This document shows positions 34,270 through 46,034 of a DNA stretch of 64,000 nucleotides, piece after piece. Below the pieces are notes generated by a model. That model was given only the letters and a program-made list of their open reading frames with translations. It was not told the DNA's origin and made no database searches. The DNA is taken from positions 97,899,040-97,963,039 of the forward strand of contig NC_132878.1 of the NCBI RefSeq assembly GCF_030463535.1, in the 5' to 3' direction. The translations under genes were made by a program, and so were the position numbers. Numbering within the stretch: the first letter of the stretch is position 1; every line of letters begins with the position of its first letter. The stretch is from Salminus brasiliensis. Lineage: Eukaryota > Chordata > Actinopteri > Characiformes > Bryconidae.

Positions 34270-34670
34270 GTTGGGCCTTGAGGACACCATAGCCCCACCT
34301 TCAACCTGAGTGAAAGATTCATAAGGAGTCCCTGGGTGCAGTGCTCTTTACTTAGCAGCCCTTGCAGCCAATTTTAATGCATTCACATATAAACCCCAAG
34401 GAGCAAAAATGCAGAAGCAGGGATGTGACTGATTTAAAGTTAGACAGCGTAAAACATGGAGCTCTTCACAGGTTTGCATGTCAACCTTTCGCATGGGCCA
34501 TGCTAACCTTCTCTGTATCGATCCACGTTTAGTATATGTGTTGCCGTAGGAAGCACACTCAGCCTTGCCCACGGCGTTCCCATATGCCGCCCGTGTCTTA
34601 ACAAGCTTTCTGCATGAGGGCAGGTCTGAGAGGCACATCTGGTGTCCTGTTGACACCTCAAAGGCCGGTA
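34270..34670 (-). repeat. U6-containing duplicated segment, copy B
   Basis: Partner of 32020-32400, and better preserved in the U6 part. The two copies now flank the LINE at 32690-34141. Confidence 0.85.
34451..34556 (-). ncRNA. U6 snRNA-like sequence B, full length (likely pseudogene)
   Basis: The minus strand from GTGCTTCC to CATGTTTT is 106 nt, the length of U6. It keeps the ACATATACTAAA stretch, GATCGATACAGAGAAG and GTTAGCATGGCCCATGCG, and ends in a run of four T. By my alignment it has about 17 changes from canonical U6, spread through the 5' stem, the internal stem-loop region and the 3' arm, so it is more likely a pseudogene than an active gene. Confidence 0.85.
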
Positions 34671-34899
34671 ATGACGAGGCCTCTTAATTTTGGTCTCCTG
34701 TGACTCTTTGCAGATGATAAGACCAAATGATCAAGCATACCTGAAAGAGCTTTGACTCAGAAGTATTGGAAAACTGTCCTCGTAAAGTGCTTGGCAGATG
34801 TGAGTATGCAAAGAATTCCAAGTCTTTTGAGCATCCTTTCTATTTGTGTTTGAAAGCTTGTTATGACTGCATATTGGAGCGTTGTGGCCAATGTGGAGT

Positions 34900-34967
34900 G
34901 TGCTTGCTATGTCGACACATATACAAAAATTATATCGATACAGAGAAGATTGCTATGCTAATGTGGA
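34900..34967 (+). ncRNA. U6 snRNA pseudogene C, 5' part
   Basis: GTGCTTGCTATGTCGACACA, TATACAAAAAT, ATCGATACAGAGAAGATT and GCTATGCTAATG follow U6 from its first base to about base 65. It points the opposite way from copy B, 340 bp away. The 3' half is absent. Confidence 0.8.
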
Positions 34968-36030
34968 AAACTACAGCTTCTTCTGTAGCCTGCATCTTTA
35001 GCAAACAACGTATTAGCATTGGGCGGAAATTAATTTTCCCATTATATTTTGTGAGGTGTTGTTTTTTTTGTGTTGTTTTCGTGTCTGAAATGTAGATAAA
35101 TTTCATTTGATTTTTTTATATAGATTTCAGTATTTGGAATTTCAAGAATTGGTCCTCCAACATTTTATTGGGTTTACACCAGACAGTCAGAGTTGAGCAG
35201 ATAGGGATGTTATGACAGTAATCTATTTTTGATTGACTATGGAAGGAATGGGACTACTGTTGAGGTGGGGCAGCATAGTTCTGTTCTATTTCTAGCCATG
35301 GATTTGTATGTATTTACATCCATGTGCATAAATACTGTATTTGGTTTGCTGGAAAATAAATTAAGTCTGGCTTTTCGAGACCCCATTCTGTTTTTATTTT
35401 TTGCAATGTTGAAAGAAAGATTCATCATTTTTTACTTTTCCAGTGGTTTAAACCATTTGTATGTAGGGGTAGTGAGTATTATGGGTATGAAGTAATTGAT
35501 CTGTGGTGGGATTTTTATCATTCCTGCCCCTTTTTGCTCATGTTTTGTCCATGTACGTTCATAGTGCTCTGGTTAAATTTATACGAACGTCAAAACTTCA
35601 AGTTGCACTTGATCCTTAATATACAGAAATCTCCTAACCGAGAGTAAACGGCTCAGTACTGCAAAACCGTTCGAGGCATCACTGTCTCTGTGTTTAGCTT
35701 GCTTTTCCACTTTCTAGCACATGTTTTTGTATTATTTTGTTGTCATTTGCTGCGTCGTATGCTTACTAACTGTATTTAGATTGTGTTTACAGTCTGTGAG
35801 AATATGTGAGAATTGTCTAGTACAAATGCAGAGTGTACCTGCAGGCCCAGAGCAGGCCAACTACTCTCAAAATATTCAACTTTCATTTGCTGCTGGTTGC
35901 GTTATTATATGTATGGTAGGCTTTGGATATTTGGCAGTGAGTGATATCCGTACTGGCTGAACCCACTGTCCCCTTCATGTTATATATTAATGCCATTAAT
36001 GAGTTCAGTTCATGCATTCTCATGAATTTG
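34968..36030. other. Spacer, nothing recognised
   Basis: AT-rich. Several open frames of 60-90 codons are seen on both strands, hydrophobic by composition, with no known domain. Confidence 0.45.
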
Positions 36031-36036
36031 TTTATT
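36031..36036 (-). promoter_or_regulatory. Possible polyadenylation signal of FTL-4
   Basis: TTTATT on the plus strand, 221 bp past the FTL-4 stop. Other AT-rich sites nearby make this tentative. Confidence 0.4.
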
Positions 36037-36256
36037 TTGTTGCACCACAATTAACATTTAACATCATTCTGGTTATTATCCAGATTTATTTTTGTAGCAT
36101 GATTTAACATTTAACTGATTCCCAAAATTTTGTCTGCTGGATTTGATATTCATCTTATCCATCCTGCTAAGACCTCAGACATTACATTTCAGTTAAAGAG
36201 CAATCACAGCTTCCAACTGACACAGCAAATCAGCAAAGCAAAGGCTGAGAGGTTCC

Positions 36257-39200
36257 TTAGAGCAGAGGAACTCCATTCACCTCCACCTCACACAGTGTGA
36301 GATACTCCTTCCTTCCTGGAATTACAACATTAATGTAGCGGCCTTCCATCCCGTTACACTGAAAGGTCAAAGTAGGAGTAGAAGTGGTTGTGAATACACC
36401 ACACCTATAGACAAAGGAAGGAGATTACATTTAAACAAAACAGTCAAGAAATTACATTGTTACACAAAGAGTTTCTATCATCAAAAGATGCTGGAAAACT
36501 CTTTTAACACGTAATTAACACTAGTAATTTTTTTTAGAAAGTTCCTGGAAATGAAGCTACTGTGTCTTTCTGAAGGCAGTTTACCTAGGATTGCCATTCC
36601 CGTTATGGTCCAGACTATCACCAATTCTGATTTCAGCCCCATGCAGCCTCTTAGCATAGACATCCTGCCTATTGGTGATGGAGATGGAGAAGACCTTGTG
36701 TTGTTTCAGAAGGTCCAGTCTCCACCAGGGACTGAAGTCATTGTTAGTGTGTGAGCAGGTACCATGGCTATATCGGTTTCCATCAATGGCAGCGAATGCA
36801 AAATAATGTTGATAAAGGCTGGACTGTGTAGCTCGTCCTTTTAGCGCTACATTCCGTCCTACACAGAAAATAAGGAGTAATGCGTCACTAAAATCTAACA
36901 CAGCGGTACAATTTGTGAGAGTCATATGCAGTTCAATAAACCAGCTCCTTGTAAAGAAAATGGCTGGATTAAATTTTACAGTTGATTTTGAACATCTGAA
37001 ACCCTATACTGTTGTGTATAATTAAATACATCCCAGTGAAAATGCTAGCATTTATCACCTCCCTCCATCATGTATTACAATTGTTGGCAGCATGGTCTTC
37101 CTCCAAGACACATGAAGCTCCACCACATACACTAAATTACCAAGTATTCACTTGCCTGCCTTCACATGCATATGAAATTGAGGGACATCCCATTCTTAAT
37201 CCATAGGGTTTAATATGATGTCGGGCCACCCTTTGCTGCTATAACAGTTTCAACTCTTCTGGGAATTCTTTCTACAAGGTTTAGGAGTTTAGTGTTTATG
37301 GAAATTTTTGACCGTTCTTTCAGAAACGCATTTGTAAGGTCTGACACAGATGTTGGAACAGAAGTCCCAGCTAGCAGTCTCCGCTCTCATTAATCACAAA
37401 GCTGTTCTGTCGGGTTGAGGTCAGGACTCTTCTACCCTGAACTCGCTCATTCGTGTCTTTATGGCCCTTGCTTTGTGCACTGCTGCGCAGTCCTGTTGGA
37501 ACAGAAAGGGGCCGTCCCCAAACTGTTCCCGCAAAGTTGGGAGCATGAAATTGACCAAAATCTCTTAAGAGTTCATTTTACTGGAGCAAACGGGCCGAAC
37601 TCAACTCCTGAAAAACAATCACACACCATGATCCCCCTCCACCAAACTTTACACTTGACACAATGCAGTCAGACAAGCACCATTCTCCTGTCAACCATCA
37701 AATTTCGTCACTTTGTGCTTTACACCACTGCATCTGACACTTTGCCTCTGCTTACAATGTGTCAGCATCCCCTGCCCCTGCTCGGTGTGGCCTACCACTT
37801 TCTGGTTGAGTTGCTGTCATTCCCAATTGCTTCCACCTTGTTATTATACTACTGACAGTTGACTGAACATTTAGTAGCGAGAAAATTTCACGACCCTATC
37901 ACAGTACCATGGTACGAATTCACTAAGCTCCTGAGAGCGACCCATTCTTTCACTAATGTGTGTAGAGGCAGTCTGCATGCCTGGGTGCTTGGTTCTTTAC
38001 ACCTGGAACACCTGAATTCAATTATTTGTATGGGTGAGTGAATACTTTTGGCAATATAGTGTATATCAAAAATGTTGCTAATGCAATACCACTTGAGCTT
38101 AACACACTTGGAGATGGAGGGCCACCCTACCCACCCCGTAAGACAAGTTATCAGCACCAGAGATCAAACTGGAAACCTCTTGATGACCGATCCAAAAGTA
38201 TCATACTGGTATCTGATATATCTGTTCTCCATTTATTAACTCTTCAAAGTAAGATGAATTATGTGGGATCTCATATCCACATTAATAGATTGTGAAAGTG
38301 ACTTTTATGTTTGGGTGTAAAAAGAATCTTCTAATAGTAGATCAGTGCTGTGAGTGAACATGTGAGTAGACAATTGAAGATCTTTTATCCTCACCATGTG
38401 GAGTGGGATACCCATAGACTTCAACCTCACAGAGAGTAAGGACTCGCTTATTTCCAGGTATGATCACATTGACATAACGCCCTGAGACTCCTTTATCCCA
38501 GTGGAAGGTTTGGGATCCTCTATGGGGACAGGAAGTAATCACCCCAACACTGAAAAAAGAAAGTATGAACTTTGAACAAGGAGACTGGATGTGTGTCTTA
38601 AAGCTGTATTCAGGAATCACCCAGTTCTAAAGACAGGAACAATATTTATTATTAGAAATTGCCAGTTCATTTAATATTTCTTTACTGTACAAATATTTTA
38701 CAATCCCACAAACCATACACCCATTAGGCACACCTATCTAGCAGATTATTTTGCTTCCATTGGCCTTCAGACCTAGATGAATATACCTAAGGGAAAATAA
38801 TACCTTCCCTGGCCTGTACCACTCACATTAAACAGGATCAAACATGGACATTTACTGATTCTCAGTAAATCCTTCAAACAGGTCTGCTTGAAAAACTCAG
38901 ACAATCAGGCATTTAATGAAATCTACATGTTCCGCGCTGTCATGCTACATTTACATGTTACATTTATTGTATTAATGTATTAGCTCTTTGTACACTTGAC
39001 GTTACCAGGATCACCTTTATTATTCCATTCTGGTGGCTGTGATCTAGCATCTCAAAAATTTTAAATATAATGTAAGTGAATGAATTACATTAATCATCTT
39101 AGGTTTCTCTCACCGCTGATTGCTGTTTCCATTGTTGACTAAAGAGTTTCCAATATGTATCTCAGCCCCAATGATCCTTTTTGGTACAGAATCTCCTCTG

Positions 39201-41123
39201 TTAGTGATGATGATGGTAGTTATTGTGTACTCATCCAAGAGATCTACCCTCCACCAGGGGTTGTTTTGGGTTGCAGTGTGAGAGCAAGACCCATGATTGA
39301 AGTTAAAATTGGTATTTCCATCTATGGCATTAGAAGCGTGTCCGAGTTGTCTCCAAGGTGCTCTAACCAAGGACGACTGAGTGGCTTTTCCACTGAGAGC
39401 AAGGTTTCGGCCTGGAATAAAAAAAAAACAAAACAGTGCAGATTTAATCAAACCTAAATAAATACAAAAGTGCCATTAGTTCTTTGACGGTAGATGATGG
39501 TATGTTTAAATGACATAATGATAATATTGGCTGGTTTATTTGGGTTGCACTCATCATAAACTGAGATTATTAGATAATTAAAGCTGTTCCTGGGTGGTTA
39601 ATGTGACACTGATGTGACAAGAATTGCCGATGACACTCAATTTATGCTCTCTTTCCCACCATCTGACACACAGGTTTCTGCCCGCATCTCAGCATGCCTC
39701 GCTGACATCTCTTCTTGGATGGCGGCTCACCACCTCAAACTTAACCCCAGCTAGACAGAGCTGCTGTACATCCCGGGAACTGCTGGACCAAAAAATTATC
39801 TTGCCATCACCTTTGAGAACTCACTGGTCACTCCATCTACAGAAGCTCGAAGCCTTGGTGTAGTCATGGATGATCAGTTATCGTTCTCAAGTCATGTTGC
39901 AAATGTAACTCGGTCCTGCAGATTTCTTTTGTACAACATCCGGAGAATTCGACCCTTCCTCTCTAGAGAGGCCACCCAGGTGCTTGTTCGGTCTCTCGTC
40001 ACATCCAGACTTGATTACTGCAACTCTCTCCTGGCTGGTCTCCCTCTGCGCACCATCAGGCCCCTGCAACTCATCCAGAATGCAGCGACACGGGTCGTCT
40101 TCAATGTTCCTAAATTCAGCCAGTTCTCTTCACTGGCTTCTTGTAGCTGCTGCCCAGGTCATCAGATTCAGAACCCTGACGCTGGCCTACAAAGCCAAGA
40201 ACGGACCAGCCCCTCCGTACTTAATGGCAATGGTCAAAAGCCGATCCGCACCTAGAGCCCTTCGAGCTTCAAGTACGGCTTGTCTCGATCCGCCATCCCT
40301 CAAAATCCACGGAAGACAAGCGTTCAGGCTTATTTCTGTCCTGGCACCAAAGTGGTGGAACCTGGGTGTCCGAACGGCCGAGTCGCTCGCTGTCTTCAAA
40401 CGCAGACTGAAGACCCACCTCTTCAGAGAGTACTTGGACGAATAGAGTACTATGGTCGCCTTATTGTTTTGTGTTTAGTAATGTCTAAGCTTAGAGGTAT
40501 CTTTTGAATTATTAGTCTATTCTAACTAGCTATGTTTTTTCTTGGGTAAATAGTGAAGCACTTTTGTAAGTCGCTCTGGATAAGAGTGTCTGCTAAATGC
40601 CATAAATGTAAATGTAAATGTAAGAAAAAAATGAAAACAATGTTCCTTAAAAAATAATTTTATATGAAACAAAATCATTCATTAAATTTATTTGATAATC
40701 AAATTCATCAGACATTATTGTTGACCCCATTAATATTTTCCTGTAAATAACTGTACATACTCTGGCCATGCTTTGGCCCAGAACTTCACAAATTCCTGTA
40801 CTGTGTCCAGAACTTTACGACTCCCCTACTGTGGGATAGAACTTTACAACTTTACAACCCCCTCTACTGTCTGATAGAACCTTACAACTTTACAACCCCC
40901 TCTACTGTCTAATAGAACCTTACAAACTCCCCTTCTTTGAGAAGTTAATCTCACTGTGGTCCAGAACTGTGAGTGTTATAGAACAAGAGAAACATACTGC
41001 TGTACCCTACCTGTGATTTGTATGTGACTATATGCAGTGGCGATGTTTACCTTTTATGAAAGTGGCATCGAGGAATCCAGTCACTGCAATGATCCCAAAC
41101 AGGTAAAATATGTGAAGATCCAT
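36257..41123 (-). CDS. FTL-4: intact secreted fucolectin with two complete F-type domains (315 aa)
   Basis: Minus-strand exons 41123-41051, 39411-39114, 38549-38395, 36858-36585 and 36404-36257 total 948 nt with GT/AG borders throughout. The leader [20 protein letters not shown] is a signal peptide. D1 (about residues 26-174) shows [26 protein letters not shown] and LCEVEVYG. D2 (about 177-315) shows [26 protein letters not shown] and LCEVEVNG. It is the only gene here with the motif HX26RXDX4R complete in both domains (His69/Arg96/Asp98/Arg103 and His212/Arg239/Asp241/Arg246), so both sites should bind fucose with Ca2+. Intron 1 hosts an L2 copy (39621-40625) and intron 3 a Tc1-like element (37125-38062). 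The ATG follows an acceptor (TTTTTAGAAAA) after an untranslated exon. Confidence 0.93.
37125..38062. mobile_element. Tc1-like non-autonomous element in FTL-4 intron 3
   Basis: The left end ACCAAGTATTCACTTGCCTG and the right end GAATACTTTTGGCAATATAG are inverted. The interior is homologous to 45347-46034: CCATAGGGTTTAATATGATG, GGCCACCCTTTGC, GGGGCCGTCCCCAAACTGTT. Its strand relation to the transposase is minus (remnants of GPFLFQ, compare the second copy). A long plus-strand open frame at 37415-37855 is a by-product of this element. Confidence 0.8.
39621..40625 (+). mobile_element. L2/CR1-type LINE, 5'-truncated, in FTL-4 intron 1
   Basis: The plus strand encodes ADDTQFMLSFPPSD at the left, then NVTRSCRFLLYNIRRIRPF and [19 protein letters not shown]. 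After a frameshift near 40130 it gives LAYKAKNGPAPPYL and LAVFKRRLKTHLFREY. It ends with the tail AAGTCGCTCTGGATAAGAG, TGTCTGCTAAATGCC and an AAATGT run. It is antisense to FTL-4. Confidence 0.92.
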
Positions 41124-41150
41124 TTTTCTAAAAACAATGAATTAATGCAT

Positions 41151-41640
41151 GACATTAATTCTTTTCAAAATTAGAACATTCAGAATAGGGATTATATATC
41201 AGGGATGTTCTAACTAGGCAGCAGCACTCTACCATCCATCTACCAACCATCGAGAAACATTCTAGCAACCACTTGGCATCTTAGCAGCTGCAAAGGACCC
41301 ACAGGAAACAACATAGCATCCACCTAGCAACCACACAGCAATCATACTGGACGCCCTAGGAACTGCCTAGATAGCTGATCTACATAGCAATCAACAGAGA
41401 TACCTTAGCAACTACTTAGCAAGAGCATTGAAACCACAAGAAACAGAAACTCTAGGAACTATTTAGCAACTGCATAGCAATCACCTAGCAACTTGCTGGA
41501 AATTACTGCATTTTCATCAGTATATACACTTTCAGACAGTATTTATTAAACTACACTGATTGTGAATATGCTGTAAATACATTCTTTACATGTAGATTCT
41601 ATACATTAGATCATTCTAATGACATTAATTCTGTTCATTT
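41151..41640. repeat. TAGCAACC-rich repeat, copy 1 (partner 42588-43020)
   Basis: ATTATATATCAGGGATGTTC starts a stretch dense in TAGCAACCA/TAGCAATCA-like words, ending with GTATATACACTTTCAGACAG. The whole unit recurs about 1440 bp to the right. This copy lies in the 5' untranslated intron of FTL-4; the second lies upstream of its promoter. Confidence 0.85.
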
Positions 41641-41749
41641 GTGTATATATACACACAAAATCATACATGGACGGACTAGGTTCAGTGTTTTTTAATCTAT
41701 GTCACTATATTTAAACACAGTTATTGTGAACAAAAATCTGAGGCTCACC

Positions 41750-41796
41750 CTGAAGTGAAGTTTCAGAAGCTCTCAAAGATGTGATCACCTTAATTG
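41750..41796 (-). other. Untranslated first exon of FTL-4
   Basis: The minus strand runs AGGTGATCACATCTTTGAGA to CTTCACTTCAG, then GGTGAGCC. The block GTCACATCTTTGAGAGCTTC is shared with FTL-6. The start is estimated from the TATA position. Confidence 0.65.
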
Positions 41797-41820
41797 AAGT
41801 GTCTCAAAAGCACCTAGAGC

Positions 41821-41830
41821 TTTATATAAA
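41821..41830 (-). promoter_or_regulatory. TATA box of FTL-4
   Basis: TTTATATAAA, palindromic, lies about 30 bp upstream of the predicted untranslated exon, in CAGATTTATATAAAGCTCT on the minus strand. Confidence 0.75.
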
Positions 41831-42587
41831 TCTGAACTATGAAAATAGGTCTCTTTATGACTGCAGTGCAGGATGTGAGTTATAAAACAGTGCTGTAATG
41901 TGTCTGCTGTTGGGTGAAAGCTCTAGCTGTGTGTCTAACTGAGAACTGTGTTTCCTCTGAATTCCACACATTCAAAAGTACACAATGTTCAATATTACCT
42001 CTGCACATTTGCTTTTACATTATAGCTATCGCTAAACCAATCTGTTAATGGCTTCTCCAATATTTCGTGGTAAAGCCTTTCTTTTTATAGCCTGCATTGT
42101 GCTGAATAAAATACTTGTACAGTACTGTGTTATTACTTTACTGTGTTTGTCTATAATTGTAACTTATAAAACGATTAGACCACATTTTATTAGTAATCAT
42201 TGAAGAAACCCAGGTCAGTCCAGTATTTTAAATTGTATGAATAGACTGTAATTTCTTAGCCCTTTTACAAGTGAGTTTTGGCTGTCATCTGTACATCATC
42301 TGTAGATTGGTAACAACCAGATCATGAATACTGTGGTGTTTTTTTATTATTATTTTTATTATCATAGCCATTGAGTTTATAAAGTGGTGACACTTCGTGA
42401 CTTCGATTCATGAATTCACTGGATCTAACTTAAATTAAATGTTTTAAATAATTATTTTAAAGATATAAACGTAAAGTTTGCAGCATTTGCCTTATTTCAC
42501 AGCATGAAGCTGATATTCTACCTTAAAACAGCGCCACAGTTACATTTTTCTGTCCGTAGTTCTGGACTATTTAAAGTAGAACTGAAA
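41831..42587. other. Upstream flank of FTL-4
   Basis: AT-rich; no gene or recognisable element. Confidence 0.45.
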
Positions 42588-43020
42588 ATTAGAACCTTCA
42601 GAATAAGAATTATATATCAGGGATGTTCTAACTAGGCAGCAGCACTCCATCCATACCAACCATCTAGAAACATTCTAGCAACCACCAAGGATCTTAGCAG
42701 CTGCAAAGGACCCACAGGGAACAACATAGCATCCACATAGCAACCACACAGCAATCATACTGGGCGCCCTAGGAACTGCCTAGGATCTACATAGCAATCA
42801 ACAGAGATACCTTAGCAACCACTTAGCAAGAGCATTGAAACCACAAGAAACAGAAACTCTAGGAACTACTTAGCAACTGCATAGCAACCTGCTGGAAATT
42901 ACTTACTGCATTTTCATCAGTATATACACTTTTAGACAGTATTTATTAAACTACACTTATTGTGAATATGCTGTAAATACATTTTTTACATGCAGATTTT
43001 ATACATTAGATCATTCTAAT
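42588..43020. repeat. TAGCAACC-rich repeat, copy 2
   Basis: Same unit and orientation as 41151-41640, with small indels. No coding frame. Confidence 0.85.
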
Positions 43021-44775
43021 AAAAAGCCTCCTTTATTGTATTTGGGTTTTATTCATGTATTTTACCATAAAGTCACGGCTATGCAAAATGGTGTGTCAAA
43101 TGTTCCGATGATTAATATACAAATAAAATGCTTTTGAAATGCTCAAATTTTCCCCCAGTTGCTTAATGCTGTGGTAATGATGTAGCTTAATATGTAGCTT
43201 AATCTACTCTAACCCCGCTAAAGTGAAGTGATACCAAATACTTTAAAGAGGAAATATTTGACATTGTTTGGAAAAATAGATGGTTTACCTTCTGCTTGCT
43301 ACGTCAGTTCTTTCTTATATTGTTATATTTGATCACTGAAGGGCTCTGTTTGTTTTACTGAGAACTGTATTTCTTTATAATTTCAACCACATTTACACAA
43401 AGTATAAAATTAACAGAGTGCTCATAAAGCCAAAGTGAAACGTCAATATTGTTTCATCTCCATGCTGCCATCTCAGAAGAACTACACTAAGAAAAGATGT
43501 ATTGGATAAGGGCTTTTCTGTTACTGGAACCCTTGACAGAGAAGTATCAAAGATGTTTTATTTATTTTCACAGTCAACATGGACATTAAGGCCATGCTAA
43601 TGAATTCTTTAAAATGTTCTTTTTCTGGTAATGAATGAGTGACACTGAGTGAGTACTGTGCAAAAATGTTGGTCACCTAAGAAAATCTGAATTAAAAGAT
43701 GCTTATCTGAGCAGTAAGTGTTTATTTGCTCAGTAAAGCACTAATATTAGAATAAACACTAATAACATTCATACAGAACGTCATGGTTTTCCATCGCTGT
43801 GTTCATTAAAACATCTCCAAAGCTCTCTTTGTGGTATTGTCCTTCGTCATTTCTAATGTAATCTACATTAAATTACAATTACAGAGAAAACGCTCTCATT
43901 GCTGAGAGAAATGATTCCTCTGCAACTGTATATCTTTGGTTAAAAATCAAAATAAGAATTGTACGCACATGTTTTCATTTTCATTTTTCATTTTTTCTGG
44001 AATCAACACAAAATTATACATATGAATTATAAGATTAAACAGTTTACAACTATACCTTCCTATTGGAAACATATATAAAATATTAGGTAAAGTAGGAGAG
44101 ATTGTCATGGGCCACTGAGCAAGCAGATGCATTATTAAAACAGGTTTCCACTGTTCAGGTTAAGGAATACTAAATAAATAAATCTAATCACAGTCACACT
44201 CTTTAGTTTCTACTTCACAGTTGAAAATAAACCTTTGTTTTATTTTAAAAGTCAAGTTGTCACACTTTAATGTTTGCTCAGATGAAAATCTAGATAAAAA
44301 CAAGATCAAAAAAGATGATATAGATCAAAATATAAAGATCAAACTAAAACAGAGATAAGGAATAAAATAGAAATAAGGTGGATTTCTGTGAAAGAAAATC
44401 TGATGTTCTTCGTACAACGTAACAGGTCTACAACAGAAGCATAAAGATATTAATAAATTTATAAAGATCTTTATAAATAGATGACCTTACTTGATGGTAT
44501 GTGACAAATGATGCATTCCTGGTAAATTTAGTTACATTTAGAATCCTGTAACACACAAAACATTAAAACGGTATGTCATGTATTAGGATTAGGGCCCTTA
44601 GACCAAATGTGTGTAAATGTTTCCAACTCCAGTTTTCCTAGTATAGATAAGAAATTCAATTCCTCTGTTTTTTGACTTACACATTTTTGATTTCCCTCAT
44701 CATTTTGGACCATTTGTCTTAGCTCATTCATTGTGAAAAGTTCCCATGATGTAAAAGAAAGAAAAATCAGAAAAA
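43021..44775. other. Spacer between FTL-4 and FTL-5, nothing recognised
   Basis: AT-rich with many A or T runs. No open frame with a domain and no lectin exon on either strand. Confidence 0.5.
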
Positions 44776-44945
44776 CGCTGTATGTCCAAATGTTTGTGGA
44801 CACACCTTCTAATGAATGCATTCAGCTATTTGCACCCATTGCAAATACAAATACATATGTGCAAATAAACACACACAGCTTGTCTTGTCCCTGTAGAGTA
44901 CTGTCAATAGAATAGGTCTCTCTGGTACAGATCAACATAAACCTA
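44776..44945 (-). mobile_element. MITE fragment, reverse of the 55165-55343 end
   Basis: GTTTGTGGACACACCTTCTA, ATGAATGCATTCAG and CCCTGTAGAGTACTG are the reverse complement of the right end of the element at 54796. Confidence 0.75.
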
Positions 44946-44996
44946 TTGAGTGCAAGAGTAATGCCAGAACATTACTCTTTATAAAGAACATTCTGC

Positions 44997-45124
44997 AGCT
45001 TTATAAAGTGCTGCAGAACAATTAAAAAAATAAGATGAGTAAGATAGATTGAGGAATATATATATTCCTCAATCTATCTTACTCATCTTATTTTTTTAAT
45101 TGTTCTGCAACACTTTCTAAAGCT
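44997..45124. repeat. Near-perfect palindrome without spacer (98 bp perfect core)
   Basis: The centre is between 45060 and 45061. Each arm is 49 bp without mismatch (45012-45060 and 45061-45109). The match continues with two mismatches to about 64 bp per arm. The arms run outward from ATATA through TTCCTCAATCTATC, TTACTCATC and TTATTTTTTTAATTG to TTCTGCA. AT-rich, no coding frame. It would extrude as a cruciform or fold as a hairpin if single-stranded. Confidence 0.97.
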
Positions 45125-45346
45125 AGGAATATGAACAATTATGAACTTCCCTTTCCATTTCTTTTAATTGAACCAGTACTGGCACTGCTGCTGTTTTGCT
45201 CTGTTCATTTTATTGATTGTCTGTTTTTCCATCTTGTGATCAAAAACTTTACAGCACTCATGTAATCCAAGTCAATTAAAGGTCTGTTTGCACAAGCTGT
45301 CAGAATGTTCATGTACCCCTGAGTAAATAATTGTGCAGAACTAACT

Positions 45347-46034
45347 ACACAGTATTGCCGAAAGTATTTGTTCGCCTGCCTTTGCACAAATATTAACTTG
45401 AGTAACATCCCATTCCTAATCCATAGGGTTTAATATGATGGCAGGCCACCCTTTGCAACTATAACAGCTTCAACCTTTCTGGAAAGGCTTTCCACAAGGT
45501 TTAGGAGTCAGAACTCAAGTTCTTCTACACCAAACTTGCTCATTCATGTCTTTATGGACCATGTCATGTTGGAACAGAAAGGGGCCGTCCCCAAACTGTT
45601 CCTGCAAATTTGGGAGCATGAAATTGACCAAAATCTCTCGGTCTGCTGAAGCATTAAGAGATTCTGCCACTGGAACTAAGGACCTGAACCAAACTCCTGA
45701 AAAACAACCACACACCATTATCCCCCCTCCACCAAACTTTACACGTGGCACAATGCAGTCAGACAAGTATGGTTATCCTGGCAACTACTAAACCCAGACT
45801 CGTCCATCAGATTGACAGACGGAGATTGGTCACTCCAGAGAACATCTCTATCACGGTACCACGCTGGAATTCACTGAGCTCCTGAGAGCGACCCATTCTT
45901 TCACTAATGTGTGTAGAAGCAGTCTGCATGCCTAAGTACTTGGTTTTATACACCTGTGGCCATGGAATTGATTGGTACACCTGAATTCAATGATTTGGAT
46001 GGGTGAGTAAATACCTTTGCCAATATAGTGTATA
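45347..46034 (-). mobile_element. Tc1-like element, decayed, transposase remnants on minus strand
   Basis: Inverted ends GTATTGCCGAAAGTATTTG and CAAATACCTTTG..GCCAATATAGTG frame it. The minus strand encodes [14 protein letters not shown] and DGPFLFQHD (second catalytic Asp). It is too short to be autonomous and belongs to the same family as 37125-38062. Confidence 0.82.

Noticed and set aside
34451-34556. Functional U6 snRNA gene
   Set aside because: Although full length, it carries about 17 changes from the highly conserved U6 and no convincing TATA and proximal element at the expected distances.
35721-35960. Hydrophobic open frame resembling a small membrane protein
   Set aside because: AT-rich DNA gives hydrophobic frames by chance; no signal, motif or neighbour supports it.
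37415-37855. Open frame of 146 codons as a gene in FTL-4 intron 3
   Set aside because: It lies on the antisense side of a decayed Tc1-like element and is not conserved in the sister copy at 45.3 kb.
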